From contig JAPFFF010000012.1 in the NCBI GenBank assembly GCA_039105265.1, positions 310,001 through 374,000 of the forward strand: a stretch of 64,000 nt of DNA. The letters run 5' to 3'. Below, one piece after another: positions 39,141 through 49,411 of this stretch. Source of the stretch: Tritrichomonas musculus (Eukaryota > Parabasalia > Tritrichomonadida > Tritrichomonadidae). Made by a program: the position numbers and the translations under genes. Under the pieces are notes generated by a model, which saw only the letters and a program-made list of their open reading frames with translations, made no database searches and was not told the origin of the DNA. The number at the start of each line of letters is the position of its first letter. Positions within the stretch are counted from its first letter, which is position 1.

Positions 39141-40725
39141 GGGTAAAGTTGGCTTTTCTCAACTTTTCCCCACTTTTTGTAATATCTTTCAAAATATTCT
39201 ATGAGTTTTTGCTAATGGCAAATTAGAAATTCCTTTAAAATATGATAAATATTTATATATCTTTTCAAATAAAAATTTTAAATTAATTATTTTATATATA
39301 TATACATTAATATATATATTTGATTTGTTTAATGTTTTGTTAAAATATATTTTATATTATAAACAAGAGAATTTGTAAAAATATCAATTTTTTTACATTT
39401 CAATTGCCTCAAATAATTGAATAAAAAAAACATTCTTTCAAAAAATTGAGAATATTTTTCATTTATATAAAAATACTTTTATTTAGCCATTTTGAATATC
39501 TATAAATATATATGATATCTAAATATTTAATATATTTTGTTGCGTGCTAATATACAATTATAGATTATATTTGTTCAAAAATTAAACATAATTGTCAGAT
39601 TATCTCTATATTTTTCTGGCATAAAGAATTAAATATTATATCTAGGTAATAAATATAATATTATATGACATAGATTGATCAAATATCTTTATTTTATGCC
39701 AGTATTTATAAATTAAATTAATTAAATTTTTATCAAATACTCCAATGATATGATTATTAATGTAATATTTATAAATATAACATTATAAATAAATATTAAT
39801 AGTTGATCCAATTTATATCCAAAGATACTAATAAAAAAATAATCAAATAAATTCTATATATTATATTTCAGTTTTTGAATTAAAATAAGGGTTAGCACTC
39901 TCAAAATTAGTAATTCTTTCTCACAAATTGTATAAATATTATCATGCAAATATAACTATTATTTTGATTGATTATATTAATTAATAAAAAACAAATCTGT
40001 TATAAATTTCATATTTTGAGAAAAAATTAATAATTTAAACTGATTTTGAATTCATATGTTTTTATCTCTTTATATAGTTAATTAGCATATTATCAATATT
40101 ATTAATTAAACATATATATAAATTGTTTATATATATATATCAAATATATATATGTAATATAATTTTTTTTAAGGATCTTGAAATAAAAAACTTTAAATAA
40201 AAAAAAAAACGATTACTTTTTTCGATTATTTATCATTTGGGAAAATTCAAATTTGAATTCTCCAAATTCGAACAAAGAGTCCATGAACAGCAATCAAAAT
40301 ACCAAAAAAAAATCAACAAAAGAGTCTAACCTTTCATATTCTTTCAGTTTTTTCAAATCCATATGTATATCCCATACAATAGGTTCTTGACCAAACGCCA
40401 GTTATACTACTATTGATCTCCTATTTATCTCTAGTTTCATATCCAAGTGTTAAAAACCTCTAGAAATGCTTCTATCATCCATATTTTTCAATATTTTTTT
40501 TCTTTTATTTTCATAAGATTAAAAATGTAAACCATAGAAAAATACATATAATTTGTATAAACTTTTGAATTTTATTTTTTTTTTATTTTTAAAATATCTC
40601 TTATAGAATAAATAGATTTATATAAACATAATAAAGCAAAAGATATGGAGAATAAAAAGTAAATAAATGTAATAAGAAGAATGTTTATTATCAAATAATT
40701 GTTTGATGATCATCAATTGATTTCG

Positions 40726-42213
40726 TCAAACAAGCTTAAAAGAAAATCTTTTTTGAATTAAAATGTTCATGTTGACTAGTCTGGTTACCTGCGATCTAAT
40801 TACGAATTGAGGTCGAGCATATTTGCTTGTGTCAAAGTATGTAGTAATATATTTCATTATTTTGTTGTACGGCACAAATGGCTTATCTTCAGTGGCTAAT
40901 GCTGATATAGCATCAATAATCAATTGCTGTACGGGTGAAAACTTCCCTTTTCGTCTTTTGTTTCGCACATCCATTGAAGAAATATCTTCAAGCATGTCAT
41001 CAGCATAATTGTGTACCATCTTATCTTTTGAACTGACTTTGTACTTATTGGCTTTTATTTTTCTTTTGATTGCTCTTTTCTTTTTATATGCATCTGTTTT
41101 TGTTGTTGTGGCTTTCTTTCTTTTTGTTTCTACCAAAGCTTTTTCATGTAACATTACATGATTAGGAAGTGTTAACTGAAAAGAATCAAAGATCGCTTTT
41201 TTCCAATATGGAACATTCCATTTGATGATTGATACATATGCACGGATTCTCCAGCTAATTCTAAAGGCTGTGTTTTTGCTGGCTATTGAAGCACGAGAAT
41301 GGTTAAACGACTCAATTGGGTTGGTAGTATACTCTGGATCAACTTTACTAAATGTATCAGATATGTCTGAGATTAATTCATCTAGTGTTTTTAATGCTTT
41401 AGCATTATATTCTGGGTCCAGATCCTCATGTTCAATAAAATAGTTTGGCATGCTTTCCCATTTCTGGAGTTTTTCTTCATTATTAAAATTTTTGTCATGT
41501 AGTAAAATTGAAAAAAAATTTTGAATTAATTCATTAAGGTTTTTCAAATCTTGATCGTTCATGCAAATTTGATTTATAATTTTCTTGGTTTTTTTGCATA
41601 AATGATTTGTGTCAAATTTAATTTTGGCAAGAGGAAGTTTTTCTGATATTAATTTATGATCTGTGAGATCGCAATCATGAATGAAAGTTAGATTGCTTAA
41701 GGAGTCTATTTGTGTCCTTTCGATGATATGGTTCAATGAAATGCCTTCCATATTTTTTGAATGCTTTTCTGTGGAACTTAAAGAGGCAGCTTGTTCTTTC
41801 CCATGGTGAACAAGATGGAAACAAATAATGAAGTTAGTCTTTAAATCCATTAAAATTCCAAGGCAGTGTTGACCATTTCTTCGGTGGCTCCACGAAGCAT
41901 CGAAGCCTAATTTTATTTGAGTGGTTTTTTTCAGTTCATCCAATTTTTCTTGGCAAACTTTTTCGGCTAAATCTCTGAGTACAATATCAATTAAAAACAA
42001 GTAATCATAATATATTGTTCTTGATATTATGTATTTCTCTGTCATAGAACAATAAGATTCAATTCCTTCATAGCCATATCCATTGATAATGATTGATAAT
42101 ATCTCTTTCAAGTTTCTTTTGATCTTTTCAATGTTTTTTGGTTTGTGTACATTTCTTTCTAATAATTCTTGAAAAGTTGAATGTCTTAATGTATGTTGAT
42201 TCATGAAAAACAA
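40726..42213 (-). CDS. DDE transposase of TTAA element 3 with linker-histone-like C-terminus
   Basis: The protein has 495 residues. The start region shares IIINGYGYEG with the other two transposases. The DDE core reads: KLGFDASWSHRRNG (Asp105), FIHDCDLTDHK (Asp180/Asp182), FDTNHLCKK, and NPIESFNHSRASIASK (Glu301). A strongly basic linker (about 360-400) leads to a C-terminal winged-helix-like domain at about 425-495. Its pattern, SPVQQLIIDAISAL, NKIMKYITTYF, VTRLVNMNILIQ, SFKL, closely follows the H15 (linker histone H1/H5) globular domain. The other two proteins lack this and end with PPGDYNE instead. The extra domain may bind DNA at transposon ends or nucleosomal linker DNA. The core call is firm; the H15 call is by pattern. 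Confidence 0.75.
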   Translation of the reverse strand: MFFMNQHTLRHSTFQELLERNVHKPKNIEKIKRNLKEILSIIINGYGYEGIESYCSMTEKYIISRTIYYDYLFLIDIVLRDLAEKVCQEKLDELKKTTQIKLGFDASWSHRRNGQHCLGILMDLKTNFIICFHLVHHGKEQAASLSSTEKHSKNMEGISLNHIIERTQIDSLSNLTFIHDCDLTDHKLISEKLPLAKIKFDTNHLCKKTKKIINQICMNDQDLKNLNELIQNFFSILLHDKNFNNEEKLQKWESMPNYFIEHEDLDPEYNAKALKTLDELISDISDTFSKVDPEYTTNPIESFNHSRASIASKNTAFRISWRIRAYVSIIKWNVPYWKKAIFDSFQLTLPNHVMLHEKALVETKRKKATTTKTDAYKKKRAIKRKIKANKYKVSSKDKMVHNYADDMLEDISSMDVRNKRRKGKFSPVQQLIIDAISALATEDKPFVPYNKIMKYITTYFDTSKYARPQFVIRSQVTRLVNMNILIQKRFSFKLV

Positions 42214-42848
42214 TAAAAGTGAAGTAAATATAAACTAAAATTTTTGAACTTCACAAAAAGTCATAAGTAATAAAATTTTCTTTGAAATTTTCACAACTTT
42301 CTCAAAAGTCAGAACATAGATAATTGAATGTTAATTTTTTATTATTTCATTCAATTGTTTCTATCTTAAAAAATAAATCATAATAAAAAATGCTTTTGTT
42401 CTACAAATATGCATGACAAATTTGTATATATATTAATTCAATGATAAAGTATTTTGAAAATGCTGCATTAAGTTATTTTAATTAAAATTATTAAGAGGAT
42501 ATTTGAATTCATATAACTTTTCAATAATTTCAAAGCCTATGAGAATATATTTTCAATAAAGTTTTGTATAAAAAAAAATAAATCTAATTCAAAACTTTAT
42601 ATTTATATTATTTCATTTTTAACCATATTTCCATTAACATATTATCGATAATTTTTTTTTTTACTTTTTAATACTTTTTTTAAAAGGATTGTCTCAAATT
42701 TTTATTTTTTTAATAATCTTGCTTGATATGTACTATTTTCAAATTCAAATTAAATAAAAAATAAGGAATATAAAAAAATTCTTACAATTTTAGAGAGGAA
42801 TAATCGAAGATAATCCAATTTTATGAATTTTTTCTAAAAAGAAAATAT

Positions 42849-42912
42849 TTGATAAATCTATAAAAAAGCATGAATAGATATTCACGCTTTTTAATATTTC
42901 AGGATTTATCAA
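42849..42912. repeat. Hairpin inside TTAA element 3
   Basis: TTGATAAATC pairs with GATTTATCAA on the outside, and AAAAAGCATGAATA pairs with TATTCACGCTTTTT inside with one mismatch. It lies upstream of the transposase on its strand, about 640 bp before the start codon. Confidence 0.7.
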
Positions 42913-44403
42913 AAAGTTTCTCATTGACCGTGTATAAACTGAAAAAGTTCTAAAAACTATTTTCAGATAAACTTTTTCTAATTACTCAGCCAATTAAAAA
43001 TAGAAATTAAAATCATCTAAATAAAAAAAAAAAAGTAAAATGTTAAAAAAAAATTTTTTTGCCTGAAATAAAAAATTGATTTTAAAAACATCTTATATTT
43101 ATGACCATATTACTAGATATCAAATAATTTATTTAAAATTGTTATTATTATTATAAGATATGCTTATTTATATATATTTCCAAAAATTGAAATAAAAACC
43201 TAAAATTATTTTTAATACTATTCAATTGTATCAAAAGTTAAAATAATTAAAATGGCCATTATCACGATTTAAATAGTGATAAAATGATATATTCATTTTA
43301 ATTTATTATAATTAAATAATATAATAAGTATATTATATGTTAGTAAATATATTAATTAATATAATAAATAGATAAGAGCAATAATAAATTTTAGTTAAAA
43401 TTTTAATTTTAATTCAAATTTTACAATTATCCATTATTTTTATAAAAACTGATTTCATTCCAAAACGCTTTTTTTTCGTTTTCAAGGCAATATATTGATT
43501 TCAAAATCAAATTAGGGTATTTGTTATGCAGTATTAAATACGATAAAAACATTTTATTACGAAATGCTGCAATTTTCATTATCCAAATTTTTCAATTGTT
43601 TGCTTTTCAACTATTGTATCAAGCATTTTTAATCAATACATTTGGTATCGATTATATATACACTTTAATGATTTCTAACAATTCTCCTTCTACAAGAGCC
43701 GACTTGAAAAATAAAAATTTTCATGTTGTAAAATCAAAATTATTTTATCCCTACCAAAAAAATGTATTTTTTAGTGTTGACATCAAATATGGATGTAAAA
43801 TATTCATATTAAAAAAATATTTCATCCAAATTCCATGAGGACTAGCAGATCAAGAATTGGTGTTTTCAAAATTATAAAAAAATTCATTATTTCTCATCAT
43901 CTACGTAGCATTGTTTAACAATAATTGACAAATATTTATAGATGCATGGCATATATATATAATATCATAATTTTATTAATAAAAAACCATTCAAGTAATA
44001 ATTGCATAATCCTAATTTTTGTTATTTTATTTTTTTCCTTTTTTATTCATTTTTCTGAGAAAAATACAAAATTTAGAATATTTTACGTTCATCTGTGTTG
44101 ATTAGAAGTTGAAAATTTGATTTGATAGCTCTGTGGAGCTCCTTTTTTTCTGTACATTTGAATGCCCCTCAGAAAAGATTGAATTTGCATAGAAATAAAT
44201 TCAATGATCATACAATTCATTCAAGCAGCACATAGAATAAATTAAAAGATTTCAAAAAAAAGAAAAGCCAACTTTACCCTTAATAATCTTTTCATAAAAC
44301 AAAACATATATTTATATAATTTTTTAAATTTTTTCAAATCAAAATAATATTCACTTCATTTTAGTTCGTTATTTTATTTTTGAAACAATAATTCAAAAAG
44401 TGA

Positions 44404-44413
44404 CATATCCGTT
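44404..44413 (+). promoter_or_regulatory. Second copy of the ciliary-gene upstream motif
   Basis: ATATCCGTTT lies 31 bp before the DM10 protein ATG and matches the copy before B9D1. It falls between the TTAA at the end of element 3 and the start codon. Confidence 0.25.
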
Positions 44414-44434
44414 TTCATATTTATTTTTATAAAC

Positions 44435-45013
44435 ATGGACGACGAGAACACACAAGTCTTAAACTTCAGCGCTAAAATGGTCTCAGACTATCCTGAAGAT
44501 CGTCGCCGTCAGTTTGTTGTTTCCTATTACCTTTGCGATAAGACAATGGCTATTTTCGAAATGCAAGTTCCAAACTCAGGTTTCCGTGCTGGAAAATTCC
44601 TTCAACGTACTCGTGTTAGGGATCCAAAAACAAAGCAATTTTTCGAACCATCTGCTTTCTATATTGGTGCAAAGATTCACTGCTCTGGCCGTATATTCGA
44701 ACTCTTAGATGCTGCACCACACACACTTTGCCTAATGGAAGCACATTCTGATGAATTTCCAGAAGCTGATATTTCAACTGTTATCCAGAATTTAATTGGC
44801 ATTTGCCAGCAAACTACAAAAAGCATTCGCGCTCTTTTCGAAGAAAAGGATACACGTAAAACAGGATTTGTTCAAACTGAAGACGCTAAAGCTATATTTC
44901 AAACATTTGTACCACAAATTACCCCACATGCTGTTCTTACACTTGTTCGCGCATTTGAAAAAGATGATGGAACATATGAATATGGCTTACTTCTCAATTA
45001 CATGAGAGCTTAA
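44435..45013 (+). CDS. DM10 + EF-hand-like protein, EFHC1/Rib72-related axonemal protein
   Basis: The ORF has 192 residues. Residues about 8-115 form one DM10 domain: VLNFSAKMVSDYPEDRRRQFVVSYYLCDKTMAIFEMQVPNSGFRAGKFLQRTRV, then FYIGAKIHCSGRIFELLDA. This aligns in order with the third DM10 domain of EFHC1. Residues about 128-190 form a degenerate EF-hand pair (IRALFEEKDTRKTGFVQTEDAKAIF). EFHC1/Rib72 proteins have three DM10 domains and are microtubule inner proteins of ciliary doublets; this one equals only the C-terminal third. The region beyond element 3 holds no missing N-terminal part, so it was not simply cut by that transposon. It may be a natural single-DM10 form. Confidence 0.82.
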   Translation: MDDENTQVLNFSAKMVSDYPEDRRRQFVVSYYLCDKTMAIFEMQVPNSGFRAGKFLQRTRVRDPKTKQFFEPSAFYIGAKIHCSGRIFELLDAAPHTLCLMEAHSDEFPEADISTVIQNLIGICQQTTKSIRALFEEKDTRKTGFVQTEDAKAIFQTFVPQITPHAVLTLVRAFEKDDGTYEYGLLLNYMRA

Positions 45014-45107
45014 AAATATCTGAATATCATAACTATACTATTTTTTTATTTTTTTATTTTTATTGAAATACATATTTTCACAAATGAATAACGCAAAAGA
45101 TATATTT

Positions 45108-46784
45108 TTAATCATAACTTTCAAGAAGGCTGCTCATCTCATTTCTCATTTCTTCGTTTTTCTCTTTTTGTCTCATTTTTTCGTGCTTTATTATTTGTTT
45201 AACAGAATAATTTGACGTTTTTTGTGTCATTAAGCTAATTCTCTTTTCAATTTCATCCAATTGTTTTTGAAGATAATTAACACTTATTCGAATTTTTTCA
45301 ACTTTTTGCTTTTCTTTAGACATTATAACTTGATGCTCTTTTTTCATTATTTCAACTTCATCTAAAAGATGATTTGGGTCTCTATTTGAAAGATTTTGTT
45401 GCCTATTAATGACTTGCAGAGCTTCAATCCTATTTTTGGCTTCTACAAGTTCTTTTGACAGCTGTTTAACTTCTTTTTGCTGCATTATTGAATATTTCTT
45501 TGGCATATCTGCTCGATTAAGTTTTAATTCTGTGTTTTCTTTTTCAAAATATTTGACTCTATTTTCAAGAAAGTGATACTCATGACATGCACGACTTTGG
45601 TCGATGAGGCGCAAAATAACTTCCTGTGTATTCTTTGTTGCAGGAAAATGCTTCTTTCCAGTTTTAATAAGAGAATCAATTCGTGACTTAATCACCGAAT
45701 AAAGATGATTAATAGAATGAATTTGATATACTCCAGTTTCAATTCTATTTCCATTTGAACTTAAACTTTCATTATAATTTGCATTTCTACTTTCATTTAT
45801 ACTATCATTTTGATTAACATCATTAATATAAATATTTGAATTTTCATTTTGTATATTACTATTTCTGATATTATTTTCACCAATATAATCATCTGTCAAA
45901 TCATCATCGTCAGAATAATAGTCATTATCCTCTTTGAACTTATTTGTTTTATCGTAGTCAGAAAAATAATCAATGCTATGATCATTTTTATTTTGAAATT
46001 TATCATTATTTTTGCTTATATTATCTACATCAAAATCATATTCATATTCATATTCATAATAATAATCATTGTTGGAAATGCTATTTTCATCATTATTTTT
46101 GATTTCGGACATACTATGGCTATTATTTTGAATTGCGCTTTGGCTCTCTTGCTTGCTATTTGTAGAACAATCCAAAGTTGGAATTGATTCACCTTCATCA
46201 TCATCATTTCCTTCCCTTTTATCATTATGATCAATAGGGATTGGAAATTTTTGATTGATACGATCATTGCCTTTAAAAACATTTATTTTTGTAGGAATTT
46301 CTTCTTTTGAATCATCTGAATAAATAAAATCATCGCCATCATAAAAATAATTTTTTTCTTCAGTAGGTGAATCTATTATAAAACTATTTTGAATTATTGA
46401 ATTATTATCAAATTGATCTAGAATATTCTGATTTGTATTATTAATTGCAATATTAGATTCTTCTTTAAAAACTTGTTTTTGTATATTTCGGCTATTTGTT
46501 GGATCCATTAATTTTTTTGATTCAATATTTTGATTGTACATAGAATACATTTTGTTAGAATTTTGCTGTGTTTTGTTTTGCTTGTTTTGCTTTATAAATG
46601 AACGAGGAGATCTTCCAGATGGCGTGATATTTGGCTCCTTGGCTTCTATTAACATTTCAAGTTCTGGATCACAAAATGGATCAACACTTATTGGTTTCAT
46701 TTTCCTGGGTCTTGGCCTTTTTCGATATGGCTTTTCTTCGTTTAAGGTCATATTAATTTTTTTATAATCCAAATAACGTTTCAA
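45108..46784 (-). CDS. Acidic Asn/Asp/Tyr-rich protein with C-terminal coiled coil
   Basis: The ORF has 558 residues. The start region is basic and Pro-rich (EEKPYRKRPRPRKMKPISVDPFCDPELE). Residues about 60-350 are low-complexity, rich in Asn, Asp, Ser and Tyr, including YYYEYEYEYDFDVD. Residues about 390-545 form a long coiled coil (YHFLENRVKYFEKENTELKLN..., then repeated Glu/Lys heptads). No enzyme motif is present. A structural or cytoskeleton-associated role is plausible but unproven. It shares a 92-bp divergent promoter region with the GH99-like gene. Confidence 0.6.
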   Translation of the reverse strand: MKRYLDYKKINMTLNEEKPYRKRPRPRKMKPISVDPFCDPELEMLIEAKEPNITPSGRSPRSFIKQNKQNKTQQNSNKMYSMYNQNIESKKLMDPTNSRNIQKQVFKEESNIAINNTNQNILDQFDNNSIIQNSFIIDSPTEEKNYFYDGDDFIYSDDSKEEIPTKINVFKGNDRINQKFPIPIDHNDKREGNDDDEGESIPTLDCSTNSKQESQSAIQNNSHSMSEIKNNDENSISNNDYYYEYEYEYDFDVDNISKNNDKFQNKNDHSIDYFSDYDKTNKFKEDNDYYSDDDDLTDDYIGENNIRNSNIQNENSNIYINDVNQNDSINESRNANYNESLSSNGNRIETGVYQIHSINHLYSVIKSRIDSLIKTGKKHFPATKNTQEVILRLIDQSRACHEYHFLENRVKYFEKENTELKLNRADMPKKYSIMQQKEVKQLSKELVEAKNRIEALQVINRQQNLSNRDPNHLLDEVEIMKKEHQVIMSKEKQKVEKIRISVNYLQKQLDEIEKRISLMTQKTSNYSVKQIIKHEKMRQKEKNEEMRNEMSSLLESYD

Positions 46785-46876
46785 ATAGAATTTTTATATT
46801 CAAACAGAAAATTCAATTTGGTACAATATTTTATATTAGCCATAACAAAAATTTGTGAATACTTATTTTAATAAAA

Positions 46877-48070
46877 ATGAATGAAATAAAAGAAATTGAT
46901 AATAAAAATATCAATTTAGCAAAGCCTATTCTAAAAGTTATTTACGTGATTTTTATTACTTTTTTATGCGGCTTGTCTGTTTACTTTGCTCAATACTCTG
47001 TATTAACTAAATCGGATTATTTTATCGAAAATGATAAACAAGAAATTTACAAAAATACACCTTTCCAGGATCGACAAGTTTGGATATTATACTATTCATC
47101 TTTTGCAAATATTAAAAACGATCATCATTGGGGAGACTGGCGATTCCATAAGAGCGAATTTGAAAGAAGTTATCATGAACCCCCTGAAGAAATACCATCA
47201 CGATATTATCCACAAGAAGGTATTTATTCAAGCCATAATGAGAGCTTAATTGAAAAGCATCTCTCTTTGATTCAATCAACTAATATTGATTCAATTATAG
47301 TTCCATGGTTTGGACTAAAACGAAATGATATTAAACTTAATGATAATGTTACTGGATTTACAGATTATACAATGAAATTACTTATGAAACATGCAAGCAA
47401 ATATGACTTGAAAATAATTCCGATGATTCCTAATTATGAAAAAAGGAACGCTTCAAGTGTGCTCGAAGATTTAGAATACTTTGAAATTCATTACTCTCGT
47501 AATGAAGCAACTTATAAATGTCAAAACAACAAACCACTCGTTTTTATTTATGATATTCAAAATTTTGAAGATGCAGCTGAAGTTATTAACTCAAAAATAT
47601 CTTCGTTTGAATTTGTTGGAAGTGGTATTAAATATGACGACTTTTTAGAAGCATTTGAGGATGGAGTAATTGGATACATTACATTCTTCGCTTCAGAAGG
47701 TTTTACATGGGGATCAACAGCTGAAAATTGGCCACAAATGTCAAAATTTGCTAATCAAAAAAATATCCTTTTTGTGCCATCAGTTGCACCAGGCTATGAT
47801 GATTCAACTATTAATCACTGGAATATGAGATATATAAAACCAAGGGAGTGTTCAAAATACTACAATAGCAGATGGGAAAAAGCAATAAAAACTGGCACAA
47901 ATGTTATAATGATCAATTCTTTTAACGGATGGAAAGAAGCTACAAATATTGAGCCTGCTAAGAATCATGAAAAATTTGAACTGAATAATGATAATTGGTG
48001 TAATAATGATCCTTATTATTATATTAAGGTTACAAAAGAATGGGTCAACAAATTTAAAGTAAATCAATAA
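46877..48070 (+). CDS. GH99 endo-alpha-mannosidase-like type II membrane protein
   Basis: The ORF has 397 residues. A cytosolic tail of about 20 residues precedes one transmembrane anchor (about 21-45, VIYVIFITFLCGLSVYFAQYSV). The rest is a GH99-type barrel: VWILYYSSF, HHWGDW, YYPQEGIYSSHNESLIEKHLSLIQ, VPWFG, PSVAPGYDDSTI.HWN and INSFNGWKEATNIEPA. MANEA-type enzymes trim N-glycans in the Golgi at the alpha-1,2 linkage below the glucose cap. In typical GH99 proteins the last motif is NEWHEG; here it is NGWKEA, so one of the two catalytic glutamates is Gly351 while Glu354 remains. It may therefore be inactive or have altered chemistry. The Golgi location is inferred from the family. Confidence 0.82.
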   Translation: MNEIKEIDNKNINLAKPILKVIYVIFITFLCGLSVYFAQYSVLTKSDYFIENDKQEIYKNTPFQDRQVWILYYSSFANIKNDHHWGDWRFHKSEFERSYHEPPEEIPSRYYPQEGIYSSHNESLIEKHLSLIQSTNIDSIIVPWFGLKRNDIKLNDNVTGFTDYTMKLLMKHASKYDLKIIPMIPNYEKRNASSVLEDLEYFEIHYSRNEATYKCQNNKPLVFIYDIQNFEDAAEVINSKISSFEFVGSGIKYDDFLEAFEDGVIGYITFFASEGFTWGSTAENWPQMSKFANQKNILFVPSVAPGYDDSTINHWNMRYIKPRECSKYYNSRWEKAIKTGTNVIMINSFNGWKEATNIEPAKNHEKFELNNDNWCNNDPYYYIKVTKEWVNKFKVNQ

Positions 48071-48371
48071 ATTTGTTGAAATAAATATAATATATTAATT
48101 CAATGTATATAAACTATCTTTTGACTTAATATAGTAATTCGTATTATTTATTATTATTTATCTTTACATAACTTTTTTTCTTTCTCTTTCCATTTTTTAA
48201 TTCGAAATTATTTGATTTTTCTCTTGACATTAAGACAAATCTTTAAACTATTCCAGATTATTTTATTCATTTTCATAATTTCATAAAACAAAGTTAAAAC
48301 TTTCATTTCTAAAAAGCAATTAAACAAATAATTTAAAAATGAAATTGTCAGTATGAAATCTCGAAATTTAC

Positions 48372-49345
48372 AGATGTGGGGGAGCCAAAAATAACGTATT
48401 TTTTATTTAAGGGACCACTATCATATTTTTTTGTAAACATTTCAATATTGAGAAAACTCATAGAAAAGAAAATTCAATAGTTGTTATCTCGGAAAAAGTT
48501 TAAAACTTTAAAATTTCACCATTCCGATCATTTTTGTAAAATTTTTATTCCTTTCAACTTTTAAATTTTTATTGAAAAAAGGGAATAGGCTTAAAAGAAG
48601 AATAGAAATAAATGATATGTAATTTATATAATTTATATATACCAAAATATAGCAAAAATACTCAAGAAATAATTTTTTTTAAGTCAATTAATTTTGTGAT
48701 AACTCATAGAATTTTTAACATTGAATTTGATAGTGGTCCCTTAAAAAAATACCAATTTTAACAGTATAAAAAAAGATTTATTTCTTGTTATTGGAAGAAT
48801 AAGTATGAGAACTTATTTTATTTTATTTAATCCGTATATCTTATGCCTAACTTGATTAAATATGAAGTTTTTATATATCATTAAAATATATTTATCTCGA
48901 TATAAAAATAAGTTATAATAAAAATTATAATATATTTATTATATAAAAACAATTTTAAAAATTATTATTTCTTCAAATACTATTATTAATAATTTTTAAA
49001 TGAAAAAAATTATAGATAAATATTGCATGTGTAATGATTTACGAAATTCTTCTCAAAGATAAAAGAAAATCTAGTTTTGACGAATCAAATAAAAATAGTA
49101 ATATTTAAATAAAATAATATTAAAATATAACAAATAAAACGCTGGCCAATTCCAAACTGAGAACAAATTAACTATAATAATTGTTTTTCTGACCATATAG
49201 CACCAGAATTTTTTTTTATTTTTTGATTTTGGAATGCGCCAGTCCAATCATCTTGAAACTTTGTGATTTAATTTACCATATATATATATGAATTTATATT
49301 ATAATTTTGAACTGATTTAAAAAAAAATTTTGCTCCCCCACCTCT
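48372..49345. mobile_element. 974-bp non-coding element with 8-bp target duplication
   Basis: Perfect AAATTTAC stands on both sides (48364-48371 and 49346-49353). The ends read AGATGTGGGGGAGCCAAAA (left) and, reverse-complemented, AGAGGTGGGGGAGCAAAA (right). There is no ORF. An 8-bp duplication fits hAT-type or P-type elements. It has been invaded by the 330-bp TTAA MITE at 48411-48740. A weak inner inverted repeat (GCTGGCCAATTCCAAA / TTTTGGAATGCGCCAG) lies at 49142-49234. The right end is 66 bp before the tetraspanin start. Confidence 0.75.
48411..48740. mobile_element. 330-bp TTAA MITE nested in the 974-bp element
   Basis: Perfect 13-bp inverted termini GGGACCACTATCA are flanked by TTAA (48407-48410 and 48741-48744). 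It has no coding capacity. The TTAA duplication and GGG start match the larger TTAA elements, so it was probably moved by a related transposase. Its position inside the host element sets the order of insertion. Confidence 0.85.
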
Positions 49346-49411
49346 AAATTTACTTAAATAATTTGACATAAATTGTATGAAAATATAACCATTTTCTTTA
49401 TTTTTGTAAAA

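Larger units (their letters stand above)
39141..44279 (-). mobile_element. TTAA element 3: autonomous-looking DNA transposon, H15-tailed transposase
   Basis: The 5139-bp element has perfect 19-bp terminal inverted repeats, GGGTAAAGTTGGCTTTTCT, and TTAA on both sides (39137-39140 and 44280-44283). One intact transposase lies on the minus strand (40726-42213). The rest is AT-rich and non-coding, including a hairpin at 42849-42912. A 105-codon ORF at 43521-43838 is not convincing. Perfect TIRs and an intact gene suggest recent activity. The right end is 152 bp before the DM10 gene start. Confidence 0.85.

Noticed and set aside
43521-43838. 105-codon ORF inside TTAA element 3
   Set aside because: Its composition is like the AT-rich non-coding DNA around it and it has no recognisable domain. 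Elements 1 and 2 have no counterpart.
39141-44435. DM10 gene as an EFHC1 gene cut by element 3
   Set aside because: The sequence on the far side of the element (38732-39140) holds no EFHC N-terminal part, and the ORF has its own plausible start.
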